Assembly (NCBI GenBank): GCA_005784505.1
Contig: VCAZ01000014.1
Span: 4,210,241 to 4,274,240 of the forward strand
Origin: Bagarius yarrelli
Lineage: Eukaryota > Chordata > Actinopteri > Siluriformes > Sisoridae
DNA: 64,000 nucleotides
Reading direction: 5' to 3'
The position numbers and the translations under genes are program-made. Below the pieces are notes generated by a model. That model saw only the letters and a program-made list of their open reading frames with translations, ran no database searches and was not told the DNA's origin. Below, one piece after another: positions 44,640-55,080 of this stretch (position 1 is the stretch's first letter; each line of letters begins with the position of its first letter).

Positions 44640-45020
44640 CCTTCATGCATTGCATTATGCGGAACGACCAGGCTTCCTCCAGGGCTCCAGTACCTGCACA
44701 AGGATTGGCTTAATTGCTCAAAAAATCTGCAGCATCTCGAAGCCACAGAAACGGAACAGGAGCCCCAAGACGAATGCAGCAAAACCCGAATCCTAAAACG
44801 AGCCCTTTTTCTTACTGTGAAGTGTGCGACCATTTGTGAAACAGAAAAATGACTGTATATGTCTGCCAACGCGCCGCGTGTCCTCTTTATTGACGGCGGT
44901 TGCAGTGGTGGAGTGAAACGTAGCTCAGCAATGTGGAGTGTAATTAAGTGGAGGTTGTAAATGGAGCATGCCTCTGTGGAGACAGGGCCAAAACCAAAGA
45001 TGGCTGGCTGCTCCAGGATG
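44640..45020. promoter_or_regulatory. Candidate conserved non-coding element
   Basis: A long run-free stretch: GGATTGGCTTAATTGCTC, CAGCATCTCGAAGCCACAG, GACTGTATATGTCTGCCAAC, GCGCCGCGTGTCCTCTTTAT, GTGTAATTAAGTGGAGGTTG. A 135-codon antisense frame crosses it (44624-45031), but its protein resembles no known family and has no coding texture. I read the low stop density as a by-product of composition. Confidence 0.36.
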
Positions 45021-45077
45021 ATCACACACACACAACACAGACCACAATATTGAGAAAGAAGTAAACAGGGGAAATTG

Positions 45078-45092
45078 TGTGTGTGTGTGTTT
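45078..45092. repeat. (GT)n microsatellite
   Basis: Short GT run. Confidence 0.75.
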
Positions 45093-45552
45093 GTGTGAGA
45101 GCAATGAATGGCACACTGGAATAAATTAGGGTTGTGTGTTCATAAGAAACAGCCGTGTGTCATGGGGGTCTATAAGCAGTAAAAAAAAGCAGTAAAAATA
45201 CAACCGTAAAATAAAAGCATGCGAATCTCACCTTACACTAATGAGAACATTTACTACTGTGATAAAAAATACCATTATGTATGTATTTCTCAAGGGTTAC
45301 AAAGCGTAGCTTAGACTTCCTGGAGGTAGCCACACCAAGCCCCACAGTAAAAGTGCAGTTATATTTAGGTTGACTGTAACATGGCAGCTTGAATGAAAGA
45401 AGGGAAGGAAATGTAATGACTGTAAGGATCATACATGCCAAGAACGTGTTTCACTTAGTGGTTTTTTTTTTGTTTTTTTTTTGCATTCAGTGTTGTATAA
45501 ATTGAATATTAATACTTAACCAGTTTAACCTATCAGTGCATAATATGGTATA

Positions 45553-45993
45553 CTGTACATATAGTATAATATAGAATAGTATAGTATAGTAACACATGTT
45601 ATAATATGTTATAATATAGTATAGTTACATATGCTATAGTATAGTATCGTATTGTTTGTAAACCCTACAATATTAAATTGTATAAAAAGAGAACTTATCA
45701 TAATGTGCTGCATAGTATAGTATAGTATAGTATAGTATAGTATAGTATAGTAACATATGCTATAGTATAATATATTGTTTGTAAACATTATGATTTGGAA
45801 TTGTATAGGGAAAAAACTTATAATAATGTATAGTATACCATAGAATAGCATAACATAGCATAAAAGAGCAAAGTAACATTCGGTATAGTATAGTATAGTA
45901 TAGTATAGTATAGTATAGTATAGTATAGTATAGTATAGTAAAATTTAGTATAGTAAAATTCAGTATAGTATGGTATAGTATAGTAGCATATAG
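45553..45993. repeat. (TATAG)n pentamer arrays
   Basis: TATAG units occur in several blocks, the longest at 45713-45752 and 45882-45940, with related TATAATATG text between. Two intervening unique segments (45655-45705 and 45775-45830) are themselves similar: GTTTGTAAACCCTACAATAT versus GTTTGTAAACATTATGATTT. A ~120-bp higher-order unit was therefore duplicated as well. Confidence 0.92.
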
Positions 45994-46071
45994 TGTTATA
46001 CTATACAATACAAAATAATAAAACACCATTCCACGCTATAGCATATCGCAGTGTTTGAAACTATAACATGG

Positions 46072-46470
46072 CTCCATCCGAAATCACATACTTCCATACT
46101 ACATAGTATATGAAACTGAGTCTGCGAGGCGAGTAGTATGTGAAATACAGTACTTTTGCTTGGATTTTGAAGTATGCATGCAATGCACACTTTACTATCC
46201 CATGAGCCCACGGGACAGATGACTTGTCATATGCGGAAAAGGCTTTAATTCACTTGTAGTAAAATTGCATCTTTCAAGTTTAACATTATTTAACTTTAAA
46301 TTTATGCTGTGACACCATATGTCATGTGATAACATCAACATGGTGGATGAGGTACGACCAAATTCCATTTATACTACACATAACCATACTATAAGAACAT
46401 CATTTTTTAATGGTCAGGTAAATTAAGTGTGTACTTACGTAAATGTAGTACATATTTAAGTGGTATGCAA
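46072..46470 (+). mobile_element. Palindromic DNA element, family C, near full length
   Basis: Left end CCATCCGAAATCACATACTT, then AGTATGCATGCAATGCACAC, TTTACTATCCCATGAGCCCA, ATCAACATGGTGGATGAGGT and CATACTATAAGAACATC. The right end carries a loose inverse of the left (AAGTGGTATGCAATTCTTG). No coding frame. Copies at 13405, 48295 and 53563. The class is common in teleosts; superfamily undetermined. Confidence 0.75.
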
Positions 46471-46879
46471 TTCTTGACTGACCTTATATTCCATCCCATA
46501 CTGTTCAGTAGTGTGGTATTTTATAGTATAGTTTATGATATGGTGTCATTTTGTACTGTATAGTATAGGATATGGTATCATACTATACATTACTGTTAAA
46601 TACTATACAAGACCATTTGAGAGGTAACATTTCTATACAATAATACAATAATATTAGAAATAACGTTAGAATTGTATACACTATATAACCAGTTCACATG
46701 GAAACAAACTAGAGTTCAGAATTTCTGTTCGATGCCATCAACTTTCCAGTTTTAAAGAAAGGAAATTAACTTTTGCTTGAAATGAAGACAATGTCATCTG
46801 AAGGAAAGTGAAACATCAGGTGAATCATCATCTCCTTTTTTTAACCAGAGGATGAACAATGCGGGTTATCTTGCCTGAC

Positions 46880-47120
46880 CCGCTCTCTTCCTGTGAAAAA
46901 CCCAAGGCTTGGCCTGATCCTCCAGGGTCAAGGAACAGAGACGGAAGCCTTTCTGTTGAGAAGCGTCTTCCTCTGGAATGAAAGCAACCTGGAATGTCAT
47001 ATGGAACTCCTATCCTGTCAGCTCTCTCCCTTTCCTCCCAACAAGCTCAGGAACAGCTGCACATCCTTCGCTCTGAAAACGAACACAGCTCCGGCTCGCT
47101 GTAAGGACTTTAAACATCCA
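46880..47120. promoter_or_regulatory. Candidate conserved non-coding element with paired TEAD-like sites
   Basis: Balanced sequence containing CTCTGGAATG and CCTGGAATGTC, two GGAATG cores 17 bp apart (46975 and 46992). GGAATG is the known TEAD core. The overlapping 82-codon frame (46893-47141) resembles no family. Inference from motif and texture. Confidence 0.28.
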
Positions 47121-47399
47121 TTTATTCCAGATGCGCAGTAATAAAGCCAGGCTGGTTTGCAGCTTCATACGTAGGATCACTCCGGATTTTGCTGGGTTGT
47201 GTTTGTAAAGGTTTGATCAGCTTCCTGTCCCTTGAAAGGGGCAGTGTGAAGATGTGAAGAAGTGTGTGTGTGTGAGGGGTAAGAGCAACTTCTAGAAATG
47301 ACATGTTTTCTAAATAAAGAACTGATCTCGATAGAGGAGGGTTAGAGGAACAATTCAGGCTCTGATGCGAGGGCTTCGGCATGGTTTGGACGTGTTCTG

Positions 47400-47424
47400 T
47401 GTGTGTGGGTGTGTGTGTGTGTGT
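47400..47424. repeat. (GT)n microsatellite
   Basis: GT run with one GG interruption. Confidence 0.9.
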
Positions 47425-47725
47425 TGTCACTAAGGGAATACAGAGCTGGCACTGTTGTAAATGCACTATGACCTTTTGGAACAGGTGATGAAAAAAAAAA
47501 CAACAACAACACAATTCCACACGGAGGAGAATTGTTGCCAAGCAGCACTTAATTTGGCAGCTGAATTACTAACCAGTCAACTATAGGGACAGACACTCTT
47601 GAGTGTGTGAGTGTGTGTGCATGTTGTCCATCAATTGCTGTCTATTCTGCCATTTCTTTTAGATCTGGCACATCACCTGTTGGTGTATGTGACAGGATGT
47701 TGCAGGAGATTATGTGTATGCATGT

Positions 47726-47729
<4 letters not shown>

Positions 47730-47761
<32 letters not shown>
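47730..47761. repeat. (GT)n microsatellite
   Basis: About 15 uninterrupted GT units. Confidence 0.95.
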
Positions 47762-47763
<2 letters not shown>

Positions 47764-48294
47764 GCACTCCTGACCCTTGAACAGATAGCCTCCCCCTCCA
47801 GAGTAAAGTAAACCAGCATGTGGCCAAAAGCAAGAAAAGGCAAAACAAGTCTTTAAAAAACAACTGAAAATATACACACAAACCTCCTGAGAGAAAAATC
47901 ACCATCGTTTTTGTGATTTATGCCCCATTAGCGAACGGCTCGTTCATCATTTATTCATTTACATCAATTAACCCAATGTTTGTACTGTGTACAACTAATA
48001 AACATCATTATTCTATATAAAAAGGAATCTTTATTTACATAAAAGCTGAATTTCCTGGTGTTTTTTCTTTTAGCTTTATGGTGTGTGGAAAATGAGGTTC
48101 TGGGAATAAAACTGTCACTCAGAGTGAGTTTATGACTATTAGTGACAATGTATGAAACATCCGAGAGTGACACAAAGCTTTCAGGCTGCTTCTTTTAAAG
48201 TGAATATTACATCAAAGTCCTAAAATATAATGGAGTTCCACCAGTATTACACCAGTAGTGTATTCAAAAAAAGAGAATTTTCAGAACAATACTT

Positions 48295-48475
48295 CGGCTT
48301 TGTCCGAAATCACATACTTTCTTACAATATGTGTTACAATATTATAATATCAACATGGCGGATGTTGTACGTCGGAATTTTTATTCACACTGCCCAGAAT
48401 CATACTTTATACAGTAGAACATACTTTTTTAACGGGTGGGAAGAACATACTCAGTATATACATAATTAAGTTATA
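48295..48475 (+). mobile_element. Family C DNA element, internally deleted
   Basis: TTTGTCCGAAATCACATACT at left, then directly AATATCAACATGGCGGATGT, GTACGTCGGAATTTTTATTC and AGAACATACTTTTTTAAC. The middle third found in the copy at 46072 is missing. Confidence 0.72.
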
Positions 48476-48887
48476 TGTAATTTTGGACCCACTATGTAAA
48501 TAAAAATGACAACCAGGTTGAAAAACTGCATTAAAAGAGTTGAATAAAACTTTTCAAGACCAGATCATACAAAAAATTCCCACAAGTAAACAAGGTATTC
48601 CGAATACTTTCCGTGAGTTTTGCCTTTATTTCAGCTTGTTAAATTCCAGTAGTACAACCCTTTTCCACCAGTCCAGCATTATTACAAACCAGGAAGTTAA
48701 TACTTTGTAGCAAACACCTCTAGCGAAAATCTCACTTGTCTTTCCTTAAAATTTTCCCACAACAGTTCTTAAACCCACACTTAGATGCCTAAAAGCAACA
48801 TAATACCCACACCTAGCATGATTATTCAATTCAGCCTAATCAACTTATGGAGGACATATTTCAATTTAAGAAGTGAATTGAAGTGGG

Positions 48888-49047
48888 AAGTGTTGGACTG
48901 CTTATTGGAAGATCAAGGCTCGATTCCCAGCACCAGCCCAAGTTGCCACTGCTGGGGCCCCTGAGCAAGGCCTTTAACCCCAATTGCTCAGTTGTATAAA
49001 AAAGATAAATGTAAGTCGCTCTGGATAAATAAATAAATAAATGTAAA
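48888..49047 (+). mobile_element. Family A SINE
   Basis: GGGAAGTGTTGGACTGC (A-box region shortened), GGCTCGATTCCCAGC, GGGGCCCCTGAGCAAGGCC, CAATTGCTCAGTTGTATAAA, TAAATGTAAGTCGCTCTGGA, then AAATA units replacing the usual end. Confidence 0.9.
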
Positions 49048-49116
49048 TTTATTCCAGTACATGATACGTTATCTATGTTAAATCTGGTTTGAAATCATTT
49101 TAGGGTTACATTTAGA

Positions 49117-49245
49117 TTTATGGCATTTGGCAAAAAAAAGGGGACCCAGTGGTGGCAATTTGGTGGTGCTGGGAATCTACCCCCGAACTTACACATAGCA
49201 GTCCAACATCTTATTCATCTTATTTATTGTGCTACCACTTCCCAA
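49117..49245 (-). mobile_element. Family A SINE, internally deleted
   Basis: Antisense: TTTATGGCATTTGGCAAAAA, a deletion, GGGGACCCAGTGGTGGCAAT, TTGGTGGTGCTGGGAATCTA, GTGCTACCACTTCCC. It faces the copy at 48888 in opposite orientation 70 bp away. Confidence 0.83.
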
Positions 49246-49409
49246 TATTTGACCTAAAAAAAACCAGCATGTAAATAGATCTACTAAGACCCTGTAGCTA
49301 TGAATTCATTCGTTTTACATAGCATTTCATTTAAATTCTATTTTCCCATCTTCTCCTTTTAGCTTTCTTTCTGTCTAGCCTTTCTCTCATCCACTTTCCT
49401 CCATAGCTG

Positions 49410-49610
49410 TTTGCCAGCCGTGGCTTCTCTGCACCTTACGTAAACCTTTCTGTCACATCCACCTTTTGCGCAGAGACAGCCTGACAAATAAGTGATGACC
49501 GCTCACATTTTTAATTTAGTAGACCGATGAAAAATTAAATGCGGCGTCGCAAGACCTTAATTTAAAAACAGCCCACCCCCTCACATCATGCCAGCTCATA
49601 CACCACCCCG
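49410..49610. promoter_or_regulatory. Candidate conserved non-coding element
   Basis: TTACGTAAACCTTTCTGTCA, CTTTTGCGCAGAGACAGCC, AGTGATGACCGCTCACATTT, GATGAAAAATTAAATGCGGC, GTCGCAAGACCTTAATTTAA. CpG words mixed with homeodomain-type AT cores. No repeat or frame. Confidence 0.36.
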
Positions 49611-50090
49611 TTCCCATCTCCTCTATCTGGTTCCTCTTTGCACATGTTCCAACACTGATTTTTCCACACAACTTGTTGAAATCAGTTCCAACCTCTTAAA
49701 GAGACAACAGGATATACAAGGTTTTAAACCGTCGCAAGATGTCCGCAGCTACTGTCACAGTGACTGTGTATGCACTTGCTCAAACTTGCTTAAATGGCTA
49801 CAGAATCAAACCATTTTAATGCTCAATCAGATTTTTTTTTTGCTGAGAATCAGCTCTTTGATGGAAAAGTGCCAAATTGTTGCAGGGTCCTTATTCTGGC
49901 ACCTGGTCAGAGAAAGATTATTGACTACTGCATTATTAAAAGAATGGATTACAGACTAAAGGCTGATCGCATAATTACATTTTATTTATAATAATCGATT
50001 AGCTTTTTGTGTTTCCACAACCTTTTGCTGAGGTTGTATCAAGCTATAAATAATCAAAATCCTGTTAAGCAGAAGTAGATATTGGGTAAA

Positions 50091-50191
50091 TAAGTGCCAG
50101 CACAGTGTTTAAGGTGCTGCTAATTGGAAGATCTGGGTTTGATTCCCAACAACACCAAATTGCCACTGTTGGGCCCCTAAATAAGACCTTT
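50091..50191 (+). mobile_element. Family A SINE, left half, split by a nested SINE
   Basis: Head GTTTAAGGTGCTGCTAATTG, B box GGGTTTGATTCCC, CACTGTTGGGCCCCTAAATA, AGACC. It breaks at CCTTTA and resumes at 50377 with TTTAACCCCC, which restores the normal family order. Confidence 0.93.
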
Positions 50192-50376
50192 ACATTCACA
50201 GCATTTGGCAGACGTCCTTATCCAGAGCGACTTACATTTATCTCATTTATACAACTGAGTTAAGGGTTAAGTGCCTTTCTCAGGGGCCCAACAGTGATAG
50301 CTTGGTGGAGCTGGGAAACGAACCCACAATCTTAGGGTTGGTAGACCAACACCTTAACCATAAGCCACCACTTCCC
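50192..50376 (-). mobile_element. Family A SINE nested inside another copy
   Basis: Complete antisense copy: ACAGCATTTGGCAGACGTCC, CCAGAGCGACTTACATTTA, GTGCCTTTCTCAGGGGCCC, GGGAAACGAACCCACAATC, AAGCCACCACTTCCC. CCTTTA or a close form borders both sides, consistent with a short target-site duplication. Confidence 0.95.
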
Positions 50377-50462
50377 TTTAACCCCCAGTCGATCAGTTGT
50401 ATAAAAGGGATAAATGTAAGTCAAGCTGGATAAGGTGGTCTGCTAAATGCCATAAATGTAAA
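50377..50462 (+). mobile_element. Family A SINE, right half of the split copy
   Basis: TTTAACCCCCAGTCGATCAG, TTGTATAAAAGGGATAAATG, TAAGTCAAGCTGGATAAGG, TCTGCTAAATGCCATAAATG. Confidence 0.93.
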
Positions 50463-50599
50463 TGGGAGGGACAAATATCCAAGATGCTGCTTTAATATTC
50501 TTTATGTACAGTTGCTGTCAAAAACAAATTGTTTGTGGTCAAGAAATTACTGCATGTTTTATTACCTTTTGGCAATTGGACTGAAAAAATGTGCCTTTT

Positions 50600-50830
50600 T
50601 TGCAAAGTTTCCTCCAGGTTCTCTCATTTCCACCCCAACATCCGAGACATGTTCTGTAGGCTGATTGGCATCTTCATATTGCCTGTAGTGTGTGAACGGG
50701 TGTGTGATTGTGCCCTGTGATAAATAGGCACTCTGACCAGGGTACCCTTCACCTTGTTATCCGAGTCCCCAGGGACAGGCGCCAGACTTCCTGTGTCCCT
50801 TTGTAGGAAAAAGACTACAGAAACTGTATA
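50600..50830 (+). mobile_element. Mermaid/DANA-type SINE, head missing
   Basis: CCTCCAGGTTCTCTCATTTC, GTAGGCTGATTGGCATCTTC, TGCCTGTAGTGTGTGAACGG, GCCCTGTGATAAATAGGCAC, TCTGACCAGGGTACCC. The 3' end is eroded. Confidence 0.75.
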
Positions 50831-50999
50831 GATAGAGGTCATTTTTGACAAACTGAAAATGTGTGATTTGGGAAAAATAGAAATAATAATAATACTTAAA
50901 AAAAAGTTTAAGTTGGTGTAGATTTTGAATAAACTCTCCTTTCTAATAAATAGTGTTTATTTATTTAACATAATAGTGTTATGTTAGTATATAAAATAA

Positions 51000-51940
51000 T
51001 AAGCCATTAATTGCTAAGTAGTGACTAAATGTTCAAAGTCTATGGATTTAGATTTACTTTAAATTAACTAGTTCTTCTTATCCTCTTAAAGAGCTCTAAA
51101 GTTCTGTCCAAGCCATCAATACTACCCAAACCCGGTCTCTGCGGTCTCTTGTGCCCTGCAGGCGGATACTTCAGCATGTGCACAAGTTCACAGTGCTTCT
51201 TGGTTTTAGTTTTTGCTGCAGTTATTTATTCAGCCCAAAGTAAACAGCAGGTCCCCACAGTAGCTTAGCTTCACTCCCGACAAGCAGCAGCACCATCACA
51301 GACCCCCCATACATCCAGCTCTGGCCAGCTGTTCTTCATCAATTTTTCTCACCAGCGCAGCTGCAAACGTGAATAATCCATGATTTCTTCTGTTGAAAGG
51401 ATATGCTTAGGCTCCCTCTCATAACCCTGAGGCAGAATTTCACCAGACTTCACTCCGTGTTTAACAAGCTGACTTTTCTGTAGACGCAACACTCTGAGAT
51501 TGTGTCCAGATGAGTGAGTCGCCACGACAGGGTCAACAGATGAGGAACAGTCCCTCCAGCGATCATGTGCAGAGAATCAAAAGCAGGAACGGACCTGCTC
51601 TATGCATCAAAGTGCTTACAACCAAGAGCAAGGAACAAAGTAAAGCAAAAACAATCCCATAAACGACGAAAGAGGAATAAAACAATGTTGTCTTACTGCG
51701 CTGTCAGAGTCAGAAAATCCGATAATGATTCGAGGGAGAACTGACAGCTGAACTGGAGGAAAGGTGTGTGATTAATTTGAGCAGAACCCAGACAAAGGTG
51801 GAGGAGTGTGAGGGAGATTGAAGGAGATCGAGAGGGCCCTAATAATGCCCAAGCTAGGGCTAGATGCAAGATGTAAAGTGACAGCAGACAAGTCATTCAT
51901 TATTTATAGAACTCAAGCTGGAGACTTTTTTTTTAGAGCA
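51000..51940. other. No gene; partly balanced sequence
   Basis: No repeat family recognised. The part 51110-51560 is GC-balanced (CAAACCCGGTCTCTGCGGTC, GATGAGTGAGTCGCCACGAC). I see no convincing exon. Confidence 0.35.
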
Positions 51941-51949
51941 GGTGAGTGC

Positions 51950-52140
51950 TGAGGGATCGTGACACACAACAAGCAGCCAGTCACAGCCCATTTTCATGAC
52001 TTTCAGCTAGCTCTGCTGCTAATACTACGTTAGCGAGAGCCATGAAAGTGGGAGGTTGCCGCTGTCTGCCTATAGCCCCTCAATTATAATGCCGAGGGCA
52101 AAACCCCTGAAACCATGCTGAAAAATAACAAGACTCTATC
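51950..52140. promoter_or_regulatory. Candidate conserved non-coding element
   Basis: CAGCCCATTTTCATGACTTT, CAGCTAGCTCTGCTGCTAAT, TACGTTAGCGAGAGCCATGA, CCTCAATTATAATGCCGAGG. Run-free, with AT homeodomain-like cores. No frame or repeat. Confidence 0.34.
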
Positions 52141-52149
52141 TGTTCATAA

Positions 52150-53090
52150 AACCACCTGGAGGTAGCAGAAAAAGAAAGGAGAATATTATCGGCAGCTTGG
52201 TAGACACATAAGGCCTTGGGGATGCAAACAATAGAGGGTGTTTTTTTTTTCTTTTACACTTATCCTCCCGAAGGCATGTCTAAGTTTATTCAGGAAGGCT
52301 TTTGAAAACGAACTTCTGAAAGCCTGCAGAAGAGGTATTTTAGCAAAACACTAGCATGAGCGTAGCTATTTGCCAGCCGTCCATCCAACGAGGCAAAGTG
52401 GTAAACAGGTAAAAGTGCAGGCATCGTTGGTGGTTCCAGAAAAAAGAATAGCAAGCTTTAACAGAGACAAATATTTTAGTTGATCTTGAGGAAAACACAG
52501 AAAAAGCACACTGTCCGAGCAGTTTTATGTACTTTTACACTCTAGTTACCATTTACTGTTGCCATAAAAGTAAAAAATTAAAAACTTCCATTAACTTAAC
52601 TGGCTGTAAGCTTCATATTTTATAAAGCTTTCATTCTTTATAAAAGGCATTTATCCTGGTCAGGGTCATCATAACTCCACAGATTTTTTTTTTTTTACAG
52701 AAACATTGAACAGAAGGTGGAAATGCATAATGAATAGAATTCGAACATATTAGCACATTTATCTAACAGCTAGATGGAGGACGGGGTCCCTAAAGCTATA
52801 CTACAATACTATGCCAGCCAACAGCAAACCAGGTGGCTTAAAACCTGTCATTTATACTGTTGGTATCGGCGCAAGGATACTTCCAAGCATTGCTTCTAGG
52901 ATAAAAACCTGGATAATCTCATGACAGAAGAGGAGTTCAATCTACGTCACACACATTTTAGGTCTGACCTATCAAAGAATTTTTTTAGAAGTATTTCTTA
53001 GTAAATTGGTTAAAATTAAATAACTAAATAAAGAAACACACACAATTTTACATAGAAGAAATGCAGAATATCCTTTAAACCACTACTGTT
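52150..53090. other. No gene or repeat recognised
   Basis: Mixed sequence with short homopolymers and only chance frames. Confidence 0.4.
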
Positions 53091-53096
53091 TATTTC

Positions 53097-53205
53097 CTTG
53101 AGCAAAGCACATAATCTTCAGTTTTAGAGGCACTATATAATGGCTGAACCTGCACTCTGACCCCAACTTTCTATGTTGAAATAAAATACATTTCTGTGTA
53201 CCATT
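53097..53205 (+). mobile_element. Family B SINE, 3' half
   Basis: CCTTGAGCAAAGCACATAAT, GGCACTATATAATGGCTGAA, CCTGCACTCTGACCCCAACT, TTCTATGTTGAAATAAAATA. The head is missing. This is the only + strand family B copy here. Confidence 0.78.
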
Positions 53206-53368
53206 TTGATGTCATTTGCCTTTCTTCACTATTCCCTTTGTTGTTTCCCACCTTCCAAAATGATATGAGTAGGTGGATTGCTGATTTAACAGTGTGTTAA
53301 TATGCATACTTTTATACTATACAGTTGGTAACACTAAGTATACATGCAAGAGTAGCAAAGTAGTAGTA

Positions 53369-53562
53369 GCGGGAAGTGGTAGTGAAGTAGTTACGTTGTT
53401 GGACTACCAACTTGAGGACCTGGGTTCGGTTCCCAGCCCCACCAAGCAACCACTGCTGGGCCCCTTAACCCCCAATTGCTTAGTTGTATAACAAGGAATA
53501 TTGTAAGTCGCTCTGGATAAAGACATCTGCCAAATGCTGCAAATGTAATGTAATGTAAATGA
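53369..53562 (+). mobile_element. Family A SINE, complete
   Basis: GGGAAGTGGTAGTGAAGTAG, TTACGTTGTTGGACTACC, CTGGGTTCGGTTCCCAGCC (B box), CCACTGCTGGGCCCC, CAATTGCTTAGTTGTATAAC, TGTAAGTCGCTCTGGATAAA, TCTGCCAAATGCTG. The usual TGAGCAAGGCC word is lost. Confidence 0.93.
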
Positions 53563-53945
53563 ACCTTAGTATGCAAATCACAGTACAGGAAAAATGTACA
53601 GATTTTGAAGTATGCATACGATGTACACTTTACTATCCCATAAGGCCACGGGAGCAATGACTTGCAGACACGGCAGTTTTCAAGTGCTATAAGCAGCTTT
53701 AGGTGCCTAAAGGAAAAAGACATTGTTCCTTGTAGTTAGATTGCACTTGTTTAATATTATTCAAACATTATCTGACCTTAAATTTACTTGAATTAAATTC
53801 GTTGTATGTGTCAATATCAACATGGCGGATATATTAAGTCCAAATTTAATTCATACTACAGGTAACCATACTATGAGGACGTACTTATTTAACATTTGGA
53901 AAGAACTTACTTACTAAAACCTAGTACATATTAAAGTAGTAGAGA
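53563..53945 (+). mobile_element. Family C DNA element
   Basis: GTACAGATTTTGAAGTATGC, ATACGATGTACACTTTACTA, TCCCATAAGGCCACGGGAGC, AATATCAACATGGCGGATAT, CATACTATGAGGACGTACTT. It follows a SINE directly. The terminal repeats are eroded. Confidence 0.75.
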
Positions 53946-54021
53946 CAGAGCCATTGTTCTGTGATGACAAAAGTATTAGAGAACTTGGCCATTATATAGA
54001 TCACACCCTGTTCCAGATTTA

Positions 54022-54418
54022 GGGTGTGTTCAAACTTTAAGTTCAGTTTGTTTGGTTTGTTTGGTCCGGAATAAAACAGAAAATGACACATTTGGTTCTG
54101 GATCACTTAGCGTTTAAACTCGCATTTTTGACAGCGAACCTAGAGATCTCAAACCTGCATTTGTGTTACACCCCGTGACATCACAGCCTAATTTTGGTCT
54201 GATTAGATACATTTGATCTGTGCTGCATTCATATATCAATCAAATCACCCAGGAGTTCATTTAGAAATAGACAGAGACCCATCTTTTTAACGGTGTGTTT
54301 GGTGCGCACCAGGGTTCACATATCGGCGTCCATACTCATTCAAATAAACCGTACTAGCAGAGCAATCGTACCAGAGTTTGTTATAAGCGTACCAAACATG
54401 ACAATTGTAAACACACCC
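54022..54418. mobile_element. MITE with GGGTGTGTT ends
   Basis: A ~397-bp segment with inverted ends: GGGTGTGTTCAAACTTTAAG and the inverse of GACAATTGTAAACACACCC. The interior has mirrored GTTTGGTCCG/CGTACC words and no frame. A target-site duplication was not found. The terminal motif is common in fish MITEs. Confidence 0.65.
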
Positions 54419-54424
54419 ACAGTC

Positions 54425-54700
54425 GTCTCACTCTTACTCCTATAATAATCTCAGCGATTGTGGAGTGTTTCTGGTTGATTAGATCAGTCAGTCACAATAG
54501 CCTTAGTGACATCAAACCCAGGAAGACTGGGTGCAACCGATGTTCCAGTTTATCCCAAATGTGTTCAGGAAGTCAGAGTCAGAGCTCTGTGCAGGAAACT
54601 CAAGTTCTTACACACCAATCATAACACATCATGTCTGTATGGAGTTCAGGGGCTTAGTGCACACTGGCATTGTCATGCTACAGTATATGGACAAGAAGAG
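54425..54700 (+). mobile_element. Family E non-autonomous Tc1-like element, partial
   Basis: Shares CCAGTTTATC, GTCAGAGTCAGAGCTCTGTG, CAGGAAACTCAAGTTCTTAC, CATCATGTCTGTATGGAGTT and GGCATTGTCATGCTACAG with the copy at 7478 or the family's known text. Both terminal repeats are lost. Confidence 0.65.
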
Positions 54701-54879
54701 AGAATTGTTTGCCTCAGTTATGGGCACAGTTATGGGGTGTTTTTTTGGCCATATTGTGTATAAAGATCGTCTATTTTTAAGGCTTAGCCATTCATACCTA
54801 ATAAAAATCTACTGTCTATCTTGTTCGAGTAAAACTAAATTGTTATATGTTCTTTATTGTTAAAGCTACTTTTATACAG

Positions 54880-55080
54880 GCTCTGTAAGTGGACATCCCC
54901 TGAGGTGGAGTGTAGCAATTTTTGGTTCAGCTTCGTCTGGATAATTAAGTAGCCATGCAATGGCCAGGGAATTCCCAGCTGTGGTTTCCTGCTGTTTTGG
55001 CCCACGGCAGCATTAATTACTTGAGCAAACAATCTGCTGTTATCTCGAGTAACGCCTGATGTAAGCCACTCTTAACAGGA
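54880..55080. promoter_or_regulatory. Candidate conserved non-coding element (strongest by texture)
   Basis: Run-free and richly mixed: TGTAGCAATTTTTGGTTCAG, CTTCGTCTGGATAATTAAGT, AGCCATGCAATGGCCAGGGA, ATTCCCAGCTGTGGTTTCCT, CACGGCAGCATTAATTACTT, GTTATCTCGAGTAACGCC. Holds an E-box (CAGCTG), a Runx-type TGTGGTTT and homeodomain AT cores. No coding frame of note and no repeat. Confidence 0.42.

Larger units (their letters stand above)
47140..48290. other. No gene; several GT microsatellites
   Basis: Contains the GT runs listed separately and otherwise unassigned sequence. Frames here are driven by GT/CA repeats. Confidence 0.4.

Noticed and set aside
44624..45031. 135-codon minus-strand frame
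   Set aside because: No recognisable motif, membrane segment or family resemblance. The underlying DNA looks like conserved non-coding sequence instead.
45609..46029. Two minus-strand frames rich in Tyr, Ile and Leu
   Set aside because: Translations of the TATAG pentamer array.
47122..47905. Several frames rich in Thr-His, such as HTHTHT
   Set aside because: Translations of CA/GT microsatellites.
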